From Streptomyces bathyalis (GTDB taxonomy: Bacteria; Actinomycetota; Actinomycetes; Streptomycetales; Streptomycetaceae): a DNA stretch of 64,000 nt. Of this stretch, positions 48,282-56,295 are shown one piece after another. Location: the NCBI RefSeq assembly GCF_015910445.1, contig NZ_CP048882.1:6259501-6323500 (forward strand). Reading direction: 5' to 3'. The notes under the pieces are model-generated. The model ran no database searches and was not told the DNA's origin. It was given only the letters and a program-made list of their open reading frames with translations. A program made the translations under genes and the position numbers. The first letter of the stretch is position 1. Each line of letters starts with the position of its first letter.

Positions 48282-49669
48282 GCGACGCACCTCTCCACGA
48301 ACCGGCGGGCCATCATGGGTGCGGAGGCCCAGTGCACATGCAGATACGACGCGTGGACGTTGCGCGTGGGGCCGCCCACGAAGCCCTCCTTGCGCCGCTC
48401 CGGGCGCACCAGGCCCCACGCGGGCGCGTCGCCGGCCTGGGGAGAGAGCGTGGTGCGGTGGAACTCGTGCCCCCGCACGCGCAGTCCGGCAGGTGCCAGG
48501 ACGCTGTCGTCGACGGCGACGGCATCGCGGTAGCCGAGCGTGAGTCGCCCCGTCATGCGGGCAACGCCGTCCAGCACTCCGCACATCTCCTCGCCGTCCA
48601 ATTCACGGGACAGGTACAGCATGCCCGCGCACTCGGCGGCCACGGGGCCGCCGGCTGCGACGAATTCGCGTACGGCCTGGCGCAGCGGCTTGTTGGCCGA
48701 CAGCTGCGGCCCGTACACCTCGGGGAAGCCGCCCCCGACGACGAGCCCGCGCGTGCCCTCGGGCAGGCTCTCGTCGCGCAACGGGTCGAAGACGACGGTC
48801 TCCGCACCGGCCGCCTCCAGCAGTTCGGCATGTTCGGCGTAGGAGAAGGTGAAGGCGGCGCCCCCGGCGACGGCTATGCGCGGCCGCTCGCCGTGAGCCG
48901 CCACGGGAGCGCTGCGGCCGCTCACTTCGACCGCCGCCTCCCAAGGTGTGACGGGAAGCGGGGGAGCGCTGCGCGCCAGCGCGAGCAGCGCCTGCATGTC
49001 GCAGCCCTCACGCACGCGGGCGGCGAGCGTCGCCACCGACTCCACTGCCTCGGCTTGCCGTTCGGCCGCCGGCACCAGCCCGAGATGTCTGGACGGCGTG
49101 TCCGCGCCGGCGTCGCGCCGCAGCGCACCCATCACCGGCACGCCGGATCCCTCCAGCGCCTCCCGCAGCAGGGCCTCGTGCCGGCTGGACGCGACCTTGT
49201 TCAGGACGACGCCCGCCACCCGCAACTCCGGGTCCCACGAGGCGAATCCGTGCACCAGCGCCGCGACGGAGCGCGACTGCGACGAGGCGTCCACCACCAG
49301 CACCACGGGTGCCTTGAGCAGCTTCGCCACCTGCGCGGTCGACGCCAGCTCGCCCGATCCCGCCGCACCGTCGTACAGGCCCATCACGCCCTCGACGACG
49401 GCGAGTTGGGTCCCGGCGGCGGCGTGCGCGAACAGCGGCGCGATCCGTTCCGGGCCGCACAGATACGCGTCGAGATTCCGCCCGGGACGGCCGGTGGCCA
49501 GGGCGTGGTAGCCCGGATCGATGTAATCCGGCCCGGTCTTGTGCGGCGAGACGGTCATGCCCGCCTCGGTGAAGGCGGCCATCATCCCGGTCGCCACCGT
49601 CGTCTTGCCGCTGCCGGAGGACGGCGCGGCGACGACGAGACGCGGTGGGTTCACGCAGCGTTCGCTCAT
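48278..49669 (-). CDS. cobB: CobB, (hydrogeno)byrinate a,c-diamide synthase
   Basis: CobB amidates the a and c carboxylates of the corrin with glutamine and ATP. It has 463 residues. The N-terminal ATPase part has LVVAAPSSGSGKTTVATGMM, HKTGPDYIDPGYH and VVEGVMGLYDG. The glutamine amidotransferase part has GLVVGGGFPEVYG and GPVAAECAGMLYLSREL, with the Cys as nucleophile. HASYLHVHWAS near the end carries the conserved His. ATG 49669 lies four bases after the cobO stop. In the same operon. Confidence 0.96.
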   Translation of the reverse strand: MSERCVNPPRLVVAAPSSGSGKTTVATGMMAAFTEAGMTVSPHKTGPDYIDPGYHALATGRPGRNLDAYLCGPERIAPLFAHAAAGTQLAVVEGVMGLYDGAAGSGELASTAQVAKLLKAPVVLVVDASSQSRSVAALVHGFASWDPELRVAGVVLNKVASSRHEALLREALEGSGVPVMGALRRDAGADTPSRHLGLVPAAERQAEAVESVATLAARVREGCDMQALLALARSAPPLPVTPWEAAVEVSGRSAPVAAHGERPRIAVAGGAAFTFSYAEHAELLEAAGAETVVFDPLRDESLPEGTRGLVVGGGFPEVYGPQLSANKPLRQAVREFVAAGGPVAAECAGMLYLSRELDGEEMCGVLDGVARMTGRLTLGYRDAVAVDDSVLAPAGLRVRGHEFHRTTLSPQAGDAPAWGLVRPERRKEGFVGGPTRNVHASYLHVHWASAPMMARRFVERCVA

Positions 49670-49673
49670 GCAC

Positions 49674-50273
49674 TCACCACTCGATGCCCCGCTGGCCCTT
49701 CTGGCCTGCGTCCATCGGGTGTTTCACCTTGGACATCTCGGTGACCAGATCGGCCGCGTCGATCAGCTTCCCGGGCGCGTTGCGCCCCGTGATGACCACG
49801 TGCTGGGCGCCCGGACGCTCGCTCAGCACGGACACCACCTCGTCCGTGTCGATCCAACCCCAGTGCATCGGGTACGCGAACTCGTCGAGCACGTACAGGC
49901 GGTAGGTCTCGGCGGCCAGGTCGCGCTTGACCTGCTCCCAACCCTCGCGCGCCGCCTCCTCGTTGCTCATCTCGCCGTCCCGCTGGATCCAGGACCAGCC
50001 CTCGCCCATCTTGTGCCAGTCGACGGTGCCGCCCTCGCCGCTGGCACCGAGTACCCGCAGGGCCCGCTCCTCGCCGACCTTCCACTTGGCCGACTTCACG
50101 AACTGGAACACCCCGATCGGCCATCCCTGGTTCCAGGCGCGCAGCGCCATCCCGAACGCGGCTGTCGACTTGCCCTTCCCGGGGCCGGTGTGCACCGCGA
50201 GGAGCGGCCGGTTGCGGCGCTGGCGTGTGGTGAGTCCGTCGTCGGGTACGGAGCTCGGCTGTCCCTTCGGCAC
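49674..50273 (-). CDS. cobO: CobO, cob(I)yrinic acid a,c-diamide adenosyltransferase
   Basis: CobO adds the upper adenosyl ligand to the corrinoid. It has 199 residues. The P-loop is in LAVHTGPGKGKSTAAFGMAL. VFQFVKSAKWKVGEERAL follows, then GWSWIQRDGEMSN, YVLDEFAYPMHWGWID and VVITGRNAPGKLIDAADLVT. GTG 50273 overlaps the stop of the chelatase gene by one base (TAGTG). The gene ends five bases before cobB. Confidence 0.96.
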   Translation of the reverse strand: MPKGQPSSVPDDGLTTRQRRNRPLLAVHTGPGKGKSTAAFGMALRAWNQGWPIGVFQFVKSAKWKVGEERALRVLGASGEGGTVDWHKMGEGWSWIQRDGEMSNEEAAREGWEQVKRDLAAETYRLYVLDEFAYPMHWGWIDTDEVVSVLSERPGAQHVVITGRNAPGKLIDAADLVTEMSKVKHPMDAGQKGQRGIEW

Positions 50274-52450
50274 TATGCGGCCCTCCGAGTCTTCGGCTGG
50301 GTGTTCGGGGAATGCGGGGCTGCTGTGGTCGCGGCCGGCGCCGTGGATCCGGCCCGGGTGCCCGTGGCGTGCCGCACGAGGTCGGTGACGGCGTCCGCAC
50401 GCAGCTCCTCCAACGTCACGGCGCTGCCGCCGAGATCGGCCGCCAGCGCGCCGGCGAGCCCGAGCCGTACGTGCCCGGCTTCGCAGTCGAGGACTACCGA
50501 CGCCGTGCCGTCGGCCGCCAGCAGGCGCGCCGCGCGCCGCGCGCGCTCCACCGGCTCGGCACCGCCGGTGGCCCGCCCGTCGGTGACGGTGACCACGAGG
50601 GGACGGCGGGACGGATCGCGCATGCGCTCCACACGGAGCACCTCGCGAGCCCTCAGCAGTCCCTCCGCCAGGGGCGTACGGCCCCCGGTGGGCAGCGATT
50701 CCAGCCGCGCGGCGGCAGCCTCGACGGACGAGGTCGGCGGCAGGGCGACCTCCGCCTCGGACCGGCGGAAGGTGACCATGCCGACCTTGTCCCGCCGCTG
50801 GTAGGCGTCCAGCAGCAGTGACAGCACGGCACCCTTGACGGCGCTCATCCGCTGCCGCGCCGTCATCGAACCGGACGCGTCCACGACGAACAGGACGAGA
50901 TTGCCCTCGCGCCCCTCCCGCACGACCTCGCGCAGATCGTCCCGGCGCAGCAGCAGCCCCCGGCCGTCACGTCCGCGAGCGCGCTGGTGCGGCGCCGCCG
51001 CCTGCACCGTGGCCGCCAAGTGCAGGTGTCCCAGCGCGCCCCGTGGTTTCCGCGCGCCCGTGGTGCGGCCGTGCGCGGTGCGGGCACGGGAGCGGTTGCC
51101 GGCCACGCCCTCGCCGAGGCCCGGGACGTACAGGGTGCGGGCGCGGAAGGGCTCGGATGCGGGTGCGGCGGGCTGCTGCGGCGCCGCGCTGCCGGTGTTG
51201 CCGTCAGCAGCGGACGCCTGGTCGTCCCCGTCGTCCTGCGCTCGGGGGCCGTCCTGGGCGGACGGGGCCGGCGGCGCCGGCTGCTCCTGCGGTTCGTTCG
51301 GCGCGGGTTCCTGCTGATCGGGCCGGGCGGACTCGTCACCAGGGCCGCCGTCGGGCTGCTGCGGCGGGTCGCCTCCGCCGTCCGGGCCGCCGTCCGGTCC
51401 GTCGGGGCCCTCCGGGTCGTCGTCGCCGTCGTCGGGCGCGGCGTGCTGCTGAAGGGTCTCGTCGAGCTTGTCCTCGTCGAGTCCCGGTGCGTCGAAGGGA
51501 TTCCGCCTGCGCCGGTGGGGAAGCGCCAGCAGTGCCGCCTGCCGTACGTCGTCCGCTGTCACCTCGGTGCGGCCCGCCCAGGCGGCCAGGGCCGTGGCGG
51601 TGCGCGCCATCACAAGGTCCGCGCGCATGCCGTCCACCTCGAACGCGGCGCAGGTCGCCGCGATCTGACGCAGCGGCGCGTCGCCGAGCTGCACCTGCGG
51701 CAGCAACTCCCGTGCCGCGGCGATGCGTTCGCGCAGCGCGTCCTCCTCCGCCGACCACCGGGCCGCGAACGCGGCAGGATCGGCGTCGTAGGCGAGGCGC
51801 CGGCGCACCACGTCGACGCGCTCGTCGGTCTCCCGCGAGGCGGTCACCTCCACGGTCAGACCGAACCGGTCGAGCAACTGCGGCCGCAGTTCGCCCTCTT
51901 CGGGGTTCATCGTGCCGACGAGCAGGAAGCGCGCCGCGTGCCGTACGGACACGCCCTCGCGTTCGACGTACGAGGAGCCCATGGCCGCCGCGTCCAGCAG
52001 CAGGTCGACCAGATGGTCGTGCAGCAGATTGACCTCGTCGACGTAGAGCACGCCGCGGTGCGCGTCGGCCAGCAGGCCCGGTTCGAAGGCCTTCACGCCT
52101 TCCGACAGGGCCCGTTCGATGTCGAGCGCCCCCACGAGGCGGTCCTCGGAGGCGCCGACGGGCAGCTCCACCAGGTGCGCCGCGCGCGTCAGGCCCTCGC
52201 CTCCGAACTCGTGCGGCCCGTCGGGGCAGCCGGGGTCGGGCGCCGCGGGGTCGCAGGAGAAGCGGCAGCCGGGCACGACTTGCTGCGGGGGCAGCAGCGT
52301 GGCCAGCGCCCGTACGGCGGTGCTCTTCGCGGTGCCCTTCTCACCCCGTATGAGGACGCCGCCGATCGCGGGATTGACGGAGTTCAGCAGCAGTCCGAGC
52401 TGCATGTCCCGCATTCCGACGAGCGCGGTGAACGGGTAGGGGATGCTCAT
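50273..52450 (-). CDS. Fused magnesium/cobalt chelatase ChlI-ChlD-type subunit
   Basis: The protein has 725 residues. The N-terminal AAA+ ATPase has Walker A GVLIRGEKGTAKSTAVRALA, DAHRGVLYVDEVNLLHDHL as Walker B and LLVGTMNPEEGELRPQLLDR as sensor 1. A long Pro/Asp/Gln-rich linker lies at about 340-445. The C-terminal von Willebrand A domain has the metal site FVVDASGSMTARQRMS and TGGRTPLAEGLLRAREV. With CobN it would form the late cobalt chelatase of aerobic cobalamin synthesis. But the cobN gene expected next to it is reduced to a scar here. ATG 52450 overlaps the stop of that frame (ATGA). Confidence 0.92.
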   Translation of the reverse strand: MSIPYPFTALVGMRDMQLGLLLNSVNPAIGGVLIRGEKGTAKSTAVRALATLLPPQQVVPGCRFSCDPAAPDPGCPDGPHEFGGEGLTRAAHLVELPVGASEDRLVGALDIERALSEGVKAFEPGLLADAHRGVLYVDEVNLLHDHLVDLLLDAAAMGSSYVEREGVSVRHAARFLLVGTMNPEEGELRPQLLDRFGLTVEVTASRETDERVDVVRRRLAYDADPAAFAARWSAEEDALRERIAAARELLPQVQLGDAPLRQIAATCAAFEVDGMRADLVMARTATALAAWAGRTEVTADDVRQAALLALPHRRRRNPFDAPGLDEDKLDETLQQHAAPDDGDDDPEGPDGPDGGPDGGGDPPQQPDGGPGDESARPDQQEPAPNEPQEQPAPPAPSAQDGPRAQDDGDDQASAADGNTGSAAPQQPAAPASEPFRARTLYVPGLGEGVAGNRSRARTAHGRTTGARKPRGALGHLHLAATVQAAAPHQRARGRDGRGLLLRRDDLREVVREGREGNLVLFVVDASGSMTARQRMSAVKGAVLSLLLDAYQRRDKVGMVTFRRSEAEVALPPTSSVEAAAARLESLPTGGRTPLAEGLLRAREVLRVERMRDPSRRPLVVTVTDGRATGGAEPVERARRAARLLAADGTASVVLDCEAGHVRLGLAGALAADLGGSAVTLEELRADAVTDLVRHATGTRAGSTAPAATTAAPHSPNTQPKTRRAA

Positions 52451-52731
52451 GCCCTCTTCTCTCCTCGGGGCCGGTCTTCGTGCGAGCGGTGCCAACCGCC
52501 GTGCGGGCGGCGGGAGCCGGCACTCGCCGCCGGGCCGGTCACTCGCCGTCCACGGGGTCGCCGCGTGCCGGGCCGCCCGCGCGTGCCGAGCCGCCCGCGC
52601 GTGCCGAGCCGCTGCGCACGGTCTTCCCGTACGGGGTGGGCCTTCGCGATGCCCGCGTCCCGCGGCCTGCCCGCCAGGTTCTTCGCGGACAGGCCGGTGC
52701 CCGTGGTGGACAGAAGCAGAACCCTGTTCAT
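52447..52731 (-). pseudogene. cobN: Probable deletion remnant of cobN (cobaltochelatase large subunit)
   Basis: This frame of 94 codons begins MNRVLLLSTTGTGLSAK, which resembles the CobN start (VLLLST followed by D-L-A-type residues). It soon turns into an Arg/Gly-rich stretch encoded by three 18-bp tandem repeats at about 52562-52615. The ATG at 52731 overlaps the cobQ stop (ATGA) and has GGGAGG five bases upstream, and its stop overlaps the chelatase start (ATGA). So the frame has the coupling at both ends that a full cobN would have. Full CobN is about 1200 residues. The alternative is a genuine small protein. Confidence 0.55.
52562..52615. repeat. 18-bp tandem repeat, three copies, in the cobN scar
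   Basis: GTGCCG recurs at 52565, 52583 and 52601 within units of the type CGCGTGCCGAGCCGCC plus two bases. On the minus strand it encodes a six-residue period (RLGTRG, RLGTRG, RPGTRR). Confidence 0.8.
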
Positions 52732-54365
52732 GAGGACCCTCCCGCGAGTTGTGCCTCGGGCGCCCCCGGGGCGACGAAGGGCAGGCCCGGCGGCGGGCCT
52801 TCCTCGATCAGGCGCAGCAGCGCGTCCGTGTCGGCGTGTTCCTCGATGAGATCGCCCAGGCGCTCCAGTTGCTCCTCGCGCAGCGCCGCGAAGCTCGTGT
52901 CCGGTGCGGGTACGAATCCGGTGCGTCCCGCGTCGGCGGCCACCCGGCGCAGAAGGGCCCGCCGGAAGCCGTCGCTCTCCAGCGACCCGTGCCAGTGCGT
53001 GCCCCACACGGCGCCGGACCGGCAGCCGTCCAGGGCCGCCCCGTCCGCATCGCTGAACACGGCCTCGCCGCCGAGCACTTCGGCGACGCCGTGGTGGATC
53101 TCGTAGCCCTCGGCGTGCTCACCGAGGGCCCGGCCCGACGGACGGGCGAGCGTCTTCTCGTGCGCGAACCTCACCTGGACCGGCAGCAGCCCCAGCCCTT
53201 CGATGGTCCCTGCCCGCGACTCGACCTCGTCCTCGATGCGCTCGCCCAGCATCTGGAAGCCGCCGCAGATGCCGAGGACCGGCAGCCCTTCGGCCGCGCG
53301 GCGCCGTACCGCGTCCGCGAGGCCGCGCTGGCGCAGCCACGCCAGCGCCCGCACCGTGCCGCGGGTGCCGGGCAGTACGACCAGGTCGGCGTCGGCGAGT
53401 TCCTCGGGACGGTCCGTGAACCGCACGACGACTCCGGGTTCTGCGGCGAGGGCGTCGACGTCGGTGAAGTTCGACATCAGAGGTACCGGCACGACGGCGA
53501 TCCGCAGCACGTCGCTGCCGTGCGGGGACGCCGACGCCGACTCGCGGACGGTGCTGCGGCGGACCCTCCCCCAGACTCCGTCCGGGGGCACCCCCAGCCC
53601 GTCCTCCTCGTCGATGCCGAGTCCGTGGCGGAAGGGCAGCACGCCCAGCACGGGCCGCCCCGTCAGCCCGTGGAGCATCTCCAGGCCCGGCTCCAGCAGC
53701 GCCACGTCGCCGCGGAACTTGTTGACCACGTACCCCGCGAGCAGTTCCTGGTCCCGGTCCGCCAGCAGCGCCGTCGTGCCGAAGAAGGAGGCGAAGACGC
53801 CCCCGCGGTCGATGTCCCCGACGACCACGACGGGCAGCCCGGCGGCCCTGGCCAGGCCCATGTTGACGATGTCGGTGCGGCGCAGGTTGATCTCCGCGGG
53901 GCTGCCGGCGCCCTCGCAGATCACCGCGTCGTGCGTGCGACGCAGCTCGGCGAGGCAGTCGGCGACCGTGCCCAGCAGCCGCTCCTGCTTGCCTGAGTGG
54001 TAGCCCCCCGCGCTCATCTCGCCGACCGGCTTGCCGAGCAGCACGACCTGGCTGCTGCTGTCGCTGCCGGGCTTGAGCAGGACCGGATTCATCAGCGCCG
54101 TCGGCTCGGTGTTGGCAGCGGCAGCCTGCATCGCCTGCGCACGGCCTATCTCGGCGCCCTCCAGCGTCACGTACGAGTTGAGCGACATGTTCTGCGCCTT
54201 GAAGGGCGCGACCTTCAGGCCCTTGCGCGCCAGCCAGCGGCAGATGCCCGCCGTGACGACGCTCTTTCCGGCGTCGGAGGTCGTGCCCGCGACGAGAAGT
54301 CCGCCGCCCTGCCCGCCGGAACCCGGCCTTCGCGCATGCCCGCCGTTCTCACCGGCCGTCGTCAT
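52728..54365 (-). CDS. cobQ: CobQ, cobyric acid synthase
   Basis: CobQ amidates four further carboxylates of the corrin. It has 545 residues. The ATPase part starts GGLLVAGTTSDAGKSVVTAG and has KAQNMSLNSYVTLEGAEIGR and VICEGAGSPAEINLRRTDIV. The amidotransferase has VVLPGTRGTVRALAWLRQRG, then LPVLGICGGFQMLGERIEDE with the nucleophile Cys, and WGTHWHGSLESDGFRRALL with the His. Residues about 256-268 are encoded by a palindromic repeat (see separate entry) and lengthen the protein relative to the usual form. ATG 54365 overlaps the cobD stop. Confidence 0.96.
   Translation of the reverse strand: MTTAGENGGHARRPGSGGQGGGLLVAGTTSDAGKSVVTAGICRWLARKGLKVAPFKAQNMSLNSYVTLEGAEIGRAQAMQAAAANTEPTALMNPVLLKPGSDSSSQVVLLGKPVGEMSAGGYHSGKQERLLGTVADCLAELRRTHDAVICEGAGSPAEINLRRTDIVNMGLARAAGLPVVVVGDIDRGGVFASFFGTTALLADRDQELLAGYVVNKFRGDVALLEPGLEMLHGLTGRPVLGVLPFRHGLGIDEEDGLGVPPDGVWGRVRRSTVRESASASPHGSDVLRIAVVPVPLMSNFTDVDALAAEPGVVVRFTDRPEELADADLVVLPGTRGTVRALAWLRQRGLADAVRRRAAEGLPVLGICGGFQMLGERIEDEVESRAGTIEGLGLLPVQVRFAHEKTLARPSGRALGEHAEGYEIHHGVAEVLGGEAVFSDADGAALDGCRSGAVWGTHWHGSLESDGFRRALLRRVAADAGRTGFVPAPDTSFAALREEQLERLGDLIEEHADTDALLRLIEEGPPPGLPFVAPGAPEAQLAGGSS
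53561..53595. repeat. Palindromic repeat inside cobQ
   Basis: CCCCC, A, GAC, TCC loop, GTC, C and GGGGG form a nine-pair stem with one mismatch, flanked by GGACCCT on one side and CACCCCC on the other. I remember very similar units in many places in Streptomyces genomes. It is in frame here and adds residues such as VPPDGVWGRVR to CobQ. Confidence 0.65.
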
Positions 54366-55324
54366 CCGTCGCCCCTTTCCGCCCGGCGCTTCCTGCCGAA
54401 CGCGCCCGCCACCGAGGTCACCAGCAGCGCCAGCGCGCTGACGCGGCGCGAGAGTTGGACGGCTGCCGCTATGTCGTCCGTACGCACTGCACGGCCGGGG
54501 GAGTTGAGGACCGGCCGGTGCTCGGTGCGTCCGCCGTAGCTGAGGGTTCCGCCCAGACGCACGCCCAGCGCCCCTGCGAACGAGGCTTCCACCGGGCCCG
54601 CGTTGGGGCTGGGATGCGAGCGGGCGTCAGTGCGCCAGGCACGCAGGGCCCCGCGCGGAGACGGCCCGGCGAGCGCGGCGAGCGCGGCCGTCAGGCGTGC
54701 GCCCGGCCATCCCGCCGCGTCGTCCAGACGGGCGGCCGCCCAGCCGAAGCGCAGGTGACGCGGCGAGCGGTGACCGAACATCGCGTCCAGGGTGTTGACC
54801 GCACGAAATGCCGCCATGCCCGGGGCGCCGGCTGCCGCGCCCCAGACCAGGGCGCCCACGACCGCGTCCGAGGTGTTCTCCGCCACCGACTCCACGACGG
54901 CCCGCGCGATGGCGTCCGCGTCCAGCGCCTGGGGGTCGCGGCCGCACAGATGCGGCAACAGCCGCCGCGCGCCCTCGACATCACCCGCCTCCAGCGCGGC
55001 GGCCACGGCGAGGGCCTCCCGGCGGAGGCCGGTGCCGCCCAGCACCGTCCAGGTCACTGCGGCGTCGACGAGGGTGGCGCCGCCGGTGCCCGCAAGGGCG
55101 CGTGCGGTGCGCGAGAGCGTGGCGACGGCGGTGACGGCTCCGGCGACGGTCAGCGCCGTGTGCAGGGCGCCCGCACCCCGGTGGTCTCGCCACAGGGCGC
55201 GCTCGGCAGCGGCTGCGGCCCGGCCGAAAGCGGCCACGGGGTGCCCACGGCGGGGGTCGCCCAGCAGCGCGTCGCCCAGCTGTCCGAGGGCCGCGCCGCG
55301 TATGTAGGCGCGATGAGCCCGCAC
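54362..55324 (-). CDS. cobD: CobD/CbiB, adenosylcobinamide-phosphate synthase
   Basis: CobD attaches aminopropanol (phosphate) to adenosylcobyric acid at the membrane. The protein has 320 residues with several hydrophobic helices. Its family marks are LGDPRRGHPVAAFG at the start and VGALVWGAAAGAPGMAAFRA, VVESVAENTSDAV, NTLDAMFGHRSPRHLRFGWA and the late SHPSPNAGPVEASFAGALGV. The GTG at 55324 has no good ribosome binding site. A 78-codon frame ends two bases before it, so reinitiation may be used. Its stop overlaps the cobQ ATG. First recognised gene of the riboswitch-controlled cob operon. Confidence 0.94.
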   Translation of the reverse strand: MRAHRAYIRGAALGQLGDALLGDPRRGHPVAAFGRAAAAAERALWRDHRGAGALHTALTVAGAVTAVATLSRTARALAGTGGATLVDAAVTWTVLGGTGLRREALAVAAALEAGDVEGARRLLPHLCGRDPQALDADAIARAVVESVAENTSDAVVGALVWGAAAGAPGMAAFRAVNTLDAMFGHRSPRHLRFGWAAARLDDAAGWPGARLTAALAALAGPSPRGALRAWRTDARSHPSPNAGPVEASFAGALGVRLGGTLSYGGRTEHRPVLNSPGRAVRTDDIAAAVQLSRRVSALALLVTSVAGAFGRKRRAERGDG

Positions 55325-55326
55325 CG

Positions 55327-55561
55327 TCAGCGTGCCGTCGTCGTGCCTCGGAGGAGCATGCCGGGCCGCGGGCGGCCACGGTGCGGGACGTGACCGCGGC
55401 GGACGCGGACGTTCACGCCGTCGCGGAAACCGTCGCGGAAGCCGTCCTGGAGGCTGTCGCCGCAGCCGCCGTGGACGCGGGCGGGGACGTCCGCCGCAGC
55501 GGCAGCCGTCGCGGACTCGGGAACGGAAACGGGTGCGGGAGAGGCAGAGTAGCCACGCATG
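55327..55561 (-). CDS. Possible 78-residue leader protein between riboswitch and cobD
   Basis: The frame starts with ATG 55561, preceded by GAGGA six bases upstream, right after the B12-box region of the riboswitch, and it ends two bases before the cobD GTG. The sequence begins MRGYSASPAPVSVPES and has a DGFRDGFRDG repeat; no family is recognised. Its value may lie in translation coupling: riboswitch control of its start would carry over to cobD, which lacks its own site. It could be non-functional. Confidence 0.4.
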
Positions 55562-55594
55562 ACGGAGTCCTCACTCAGGGTCCTCGCCCTGGTT

Positions 55595-55761
55595 CGACGT
55601 GCCGGCGACGAGAGTCTCCTGGCTCCCGGATCGCTGCGTCCCCCGGCCTTCCAGCCCGTCGAACTGATGGGCCGTGGCCTTCGGTTGGGGGTGCGCTCCC
55701 CGGTGACAGTGGCGGGACCGCGCCGGATTCGCACCGGCTTCCTCTCCTGCCGCCGTTGGGC
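55595..55761 (-). promoter_or_regulatory. Cobalamin riboswitch
   Basis: On the minus strand the hallmark GGAAGCCGGTGCGAATCCGG appears, followed by CGCGGTCCCGCCACTGTCAC, and farther on the B12 box GAGCCAGGAGACTCTCG with CGCC after it. The order and spacing are those of the cobalamin riboswitch. It lies directly upstream of the cob operon and would turn it off at high coenzyme B12, probably by hiding the GAGGA site of the following frame. Confidence 0.95.
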
Positions 55762-55767
55762 ATCGGC

Positions 55768-55796
55768 AGTCCACCACGTACCAGGAGGGGCGTCAA
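55768..55796 (-). promoter_or_regulatory. Promoter of the cob operon
   Basis: On the minus strand TTGACG (55796-55791) and TGGACT (55773-55768) are 17 bases apart. The start point would be near 55761, just before the riboswitch aptamer. Confidence 0.7.
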
Positions 55797-55859
55797 CTCG
55801 CCCTTGACCTGCGACGGGAGAGTGTGAGCAGGCACACGGGGACCCCGCCGCGGCACAGG

Positions 55860-55891
55860 AAAAAGGGGTACGGAGCGCTGCTCCGTACCCC
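55860..55891 (-). terminator. Intrinsic terminator of the pit operon
   Basis: GGGGTACGGAGC at 55865-55876 pairs perfectly with GCTCCGTACCCC at 55880-55891 over a three-base loop. On the minus strand it is followed by five T's (55864-55860). It lies 48 bases after the end of the small membrane protein gene and about 64 bases before the cob promoter, so it isolates the two minus-strand operons. Confidence 0.95.
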
Positions 55892-55938
55892 CTCCGGTAT
55901 CGGCGGCCGCTGTCAACGGCTCGCCGGCGCCCAGTCGT

Positions 55939-56166
55939 TCAGGGCGCGGTGATGATGTAGATGCCGTAGGCGACGGCGGCCGCGCACAGCGCGAAGCACG
56001 CGTACGACCCGGTGCGCGCGAGCACGGACGCGCCACCGCCCTGCGAGCCGCCGGCCTTGCCGGCGGACGCACCCACGATGCCGAGCGTGAACACGCCCAC
56101 CAGGGCGACCGTGGCCACGAGGCTCACGCCGAATACCTCGCCGAGCGCTGCCCAGTCGATGTCCAT
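55939..56166 (-). CDS. Small membrane protein encoded after the phosphate transporter
   Basis: This 75-residue protein starts MDIDWAALGEVFGVSLVATV and has two membrane helices (about 9-32 and 50-72) joined by a short Gly/Ser-rich loop (ASAGKAGGSQGGGASVLART). I recognise no domain. A similar small gene follows pit in other streptomycetes as I remember, so it may be an accessory or stability factor of the transporter. ATG 56166 has GGGAAA upstream; a longer frame to 56283 is not convincing. Confidence 0.8.
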   Translation of the reverse strand: MDIDWAALGEVFGVSLVATVALVGVFTLGIVGASAGKAGGSQGGGASVLARTGSYACFALCAAAVAYGIYIITAP

Positions 56167-56295
56167 AGCGTTTCCCTGTCTGTCCTCCGGGCCGGGATCG
56201 CGATCCCGGGAGTCCGGTGAGTGGTCCGGTTGTGACTGCTTGTCGGTTGCCGGGCCGGTGCGGTGCGGAGACCGTGACCGCACCGGCCCGGCAAC

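Noticed and set aside
50987..52849. Plus-strand frame of 620 codons over the chelatase gene and the cobN scar
   Set aside because: It is antisense to a gene with AAA+ and von Willebrand domains; the product is Arg-rich and has no domain.
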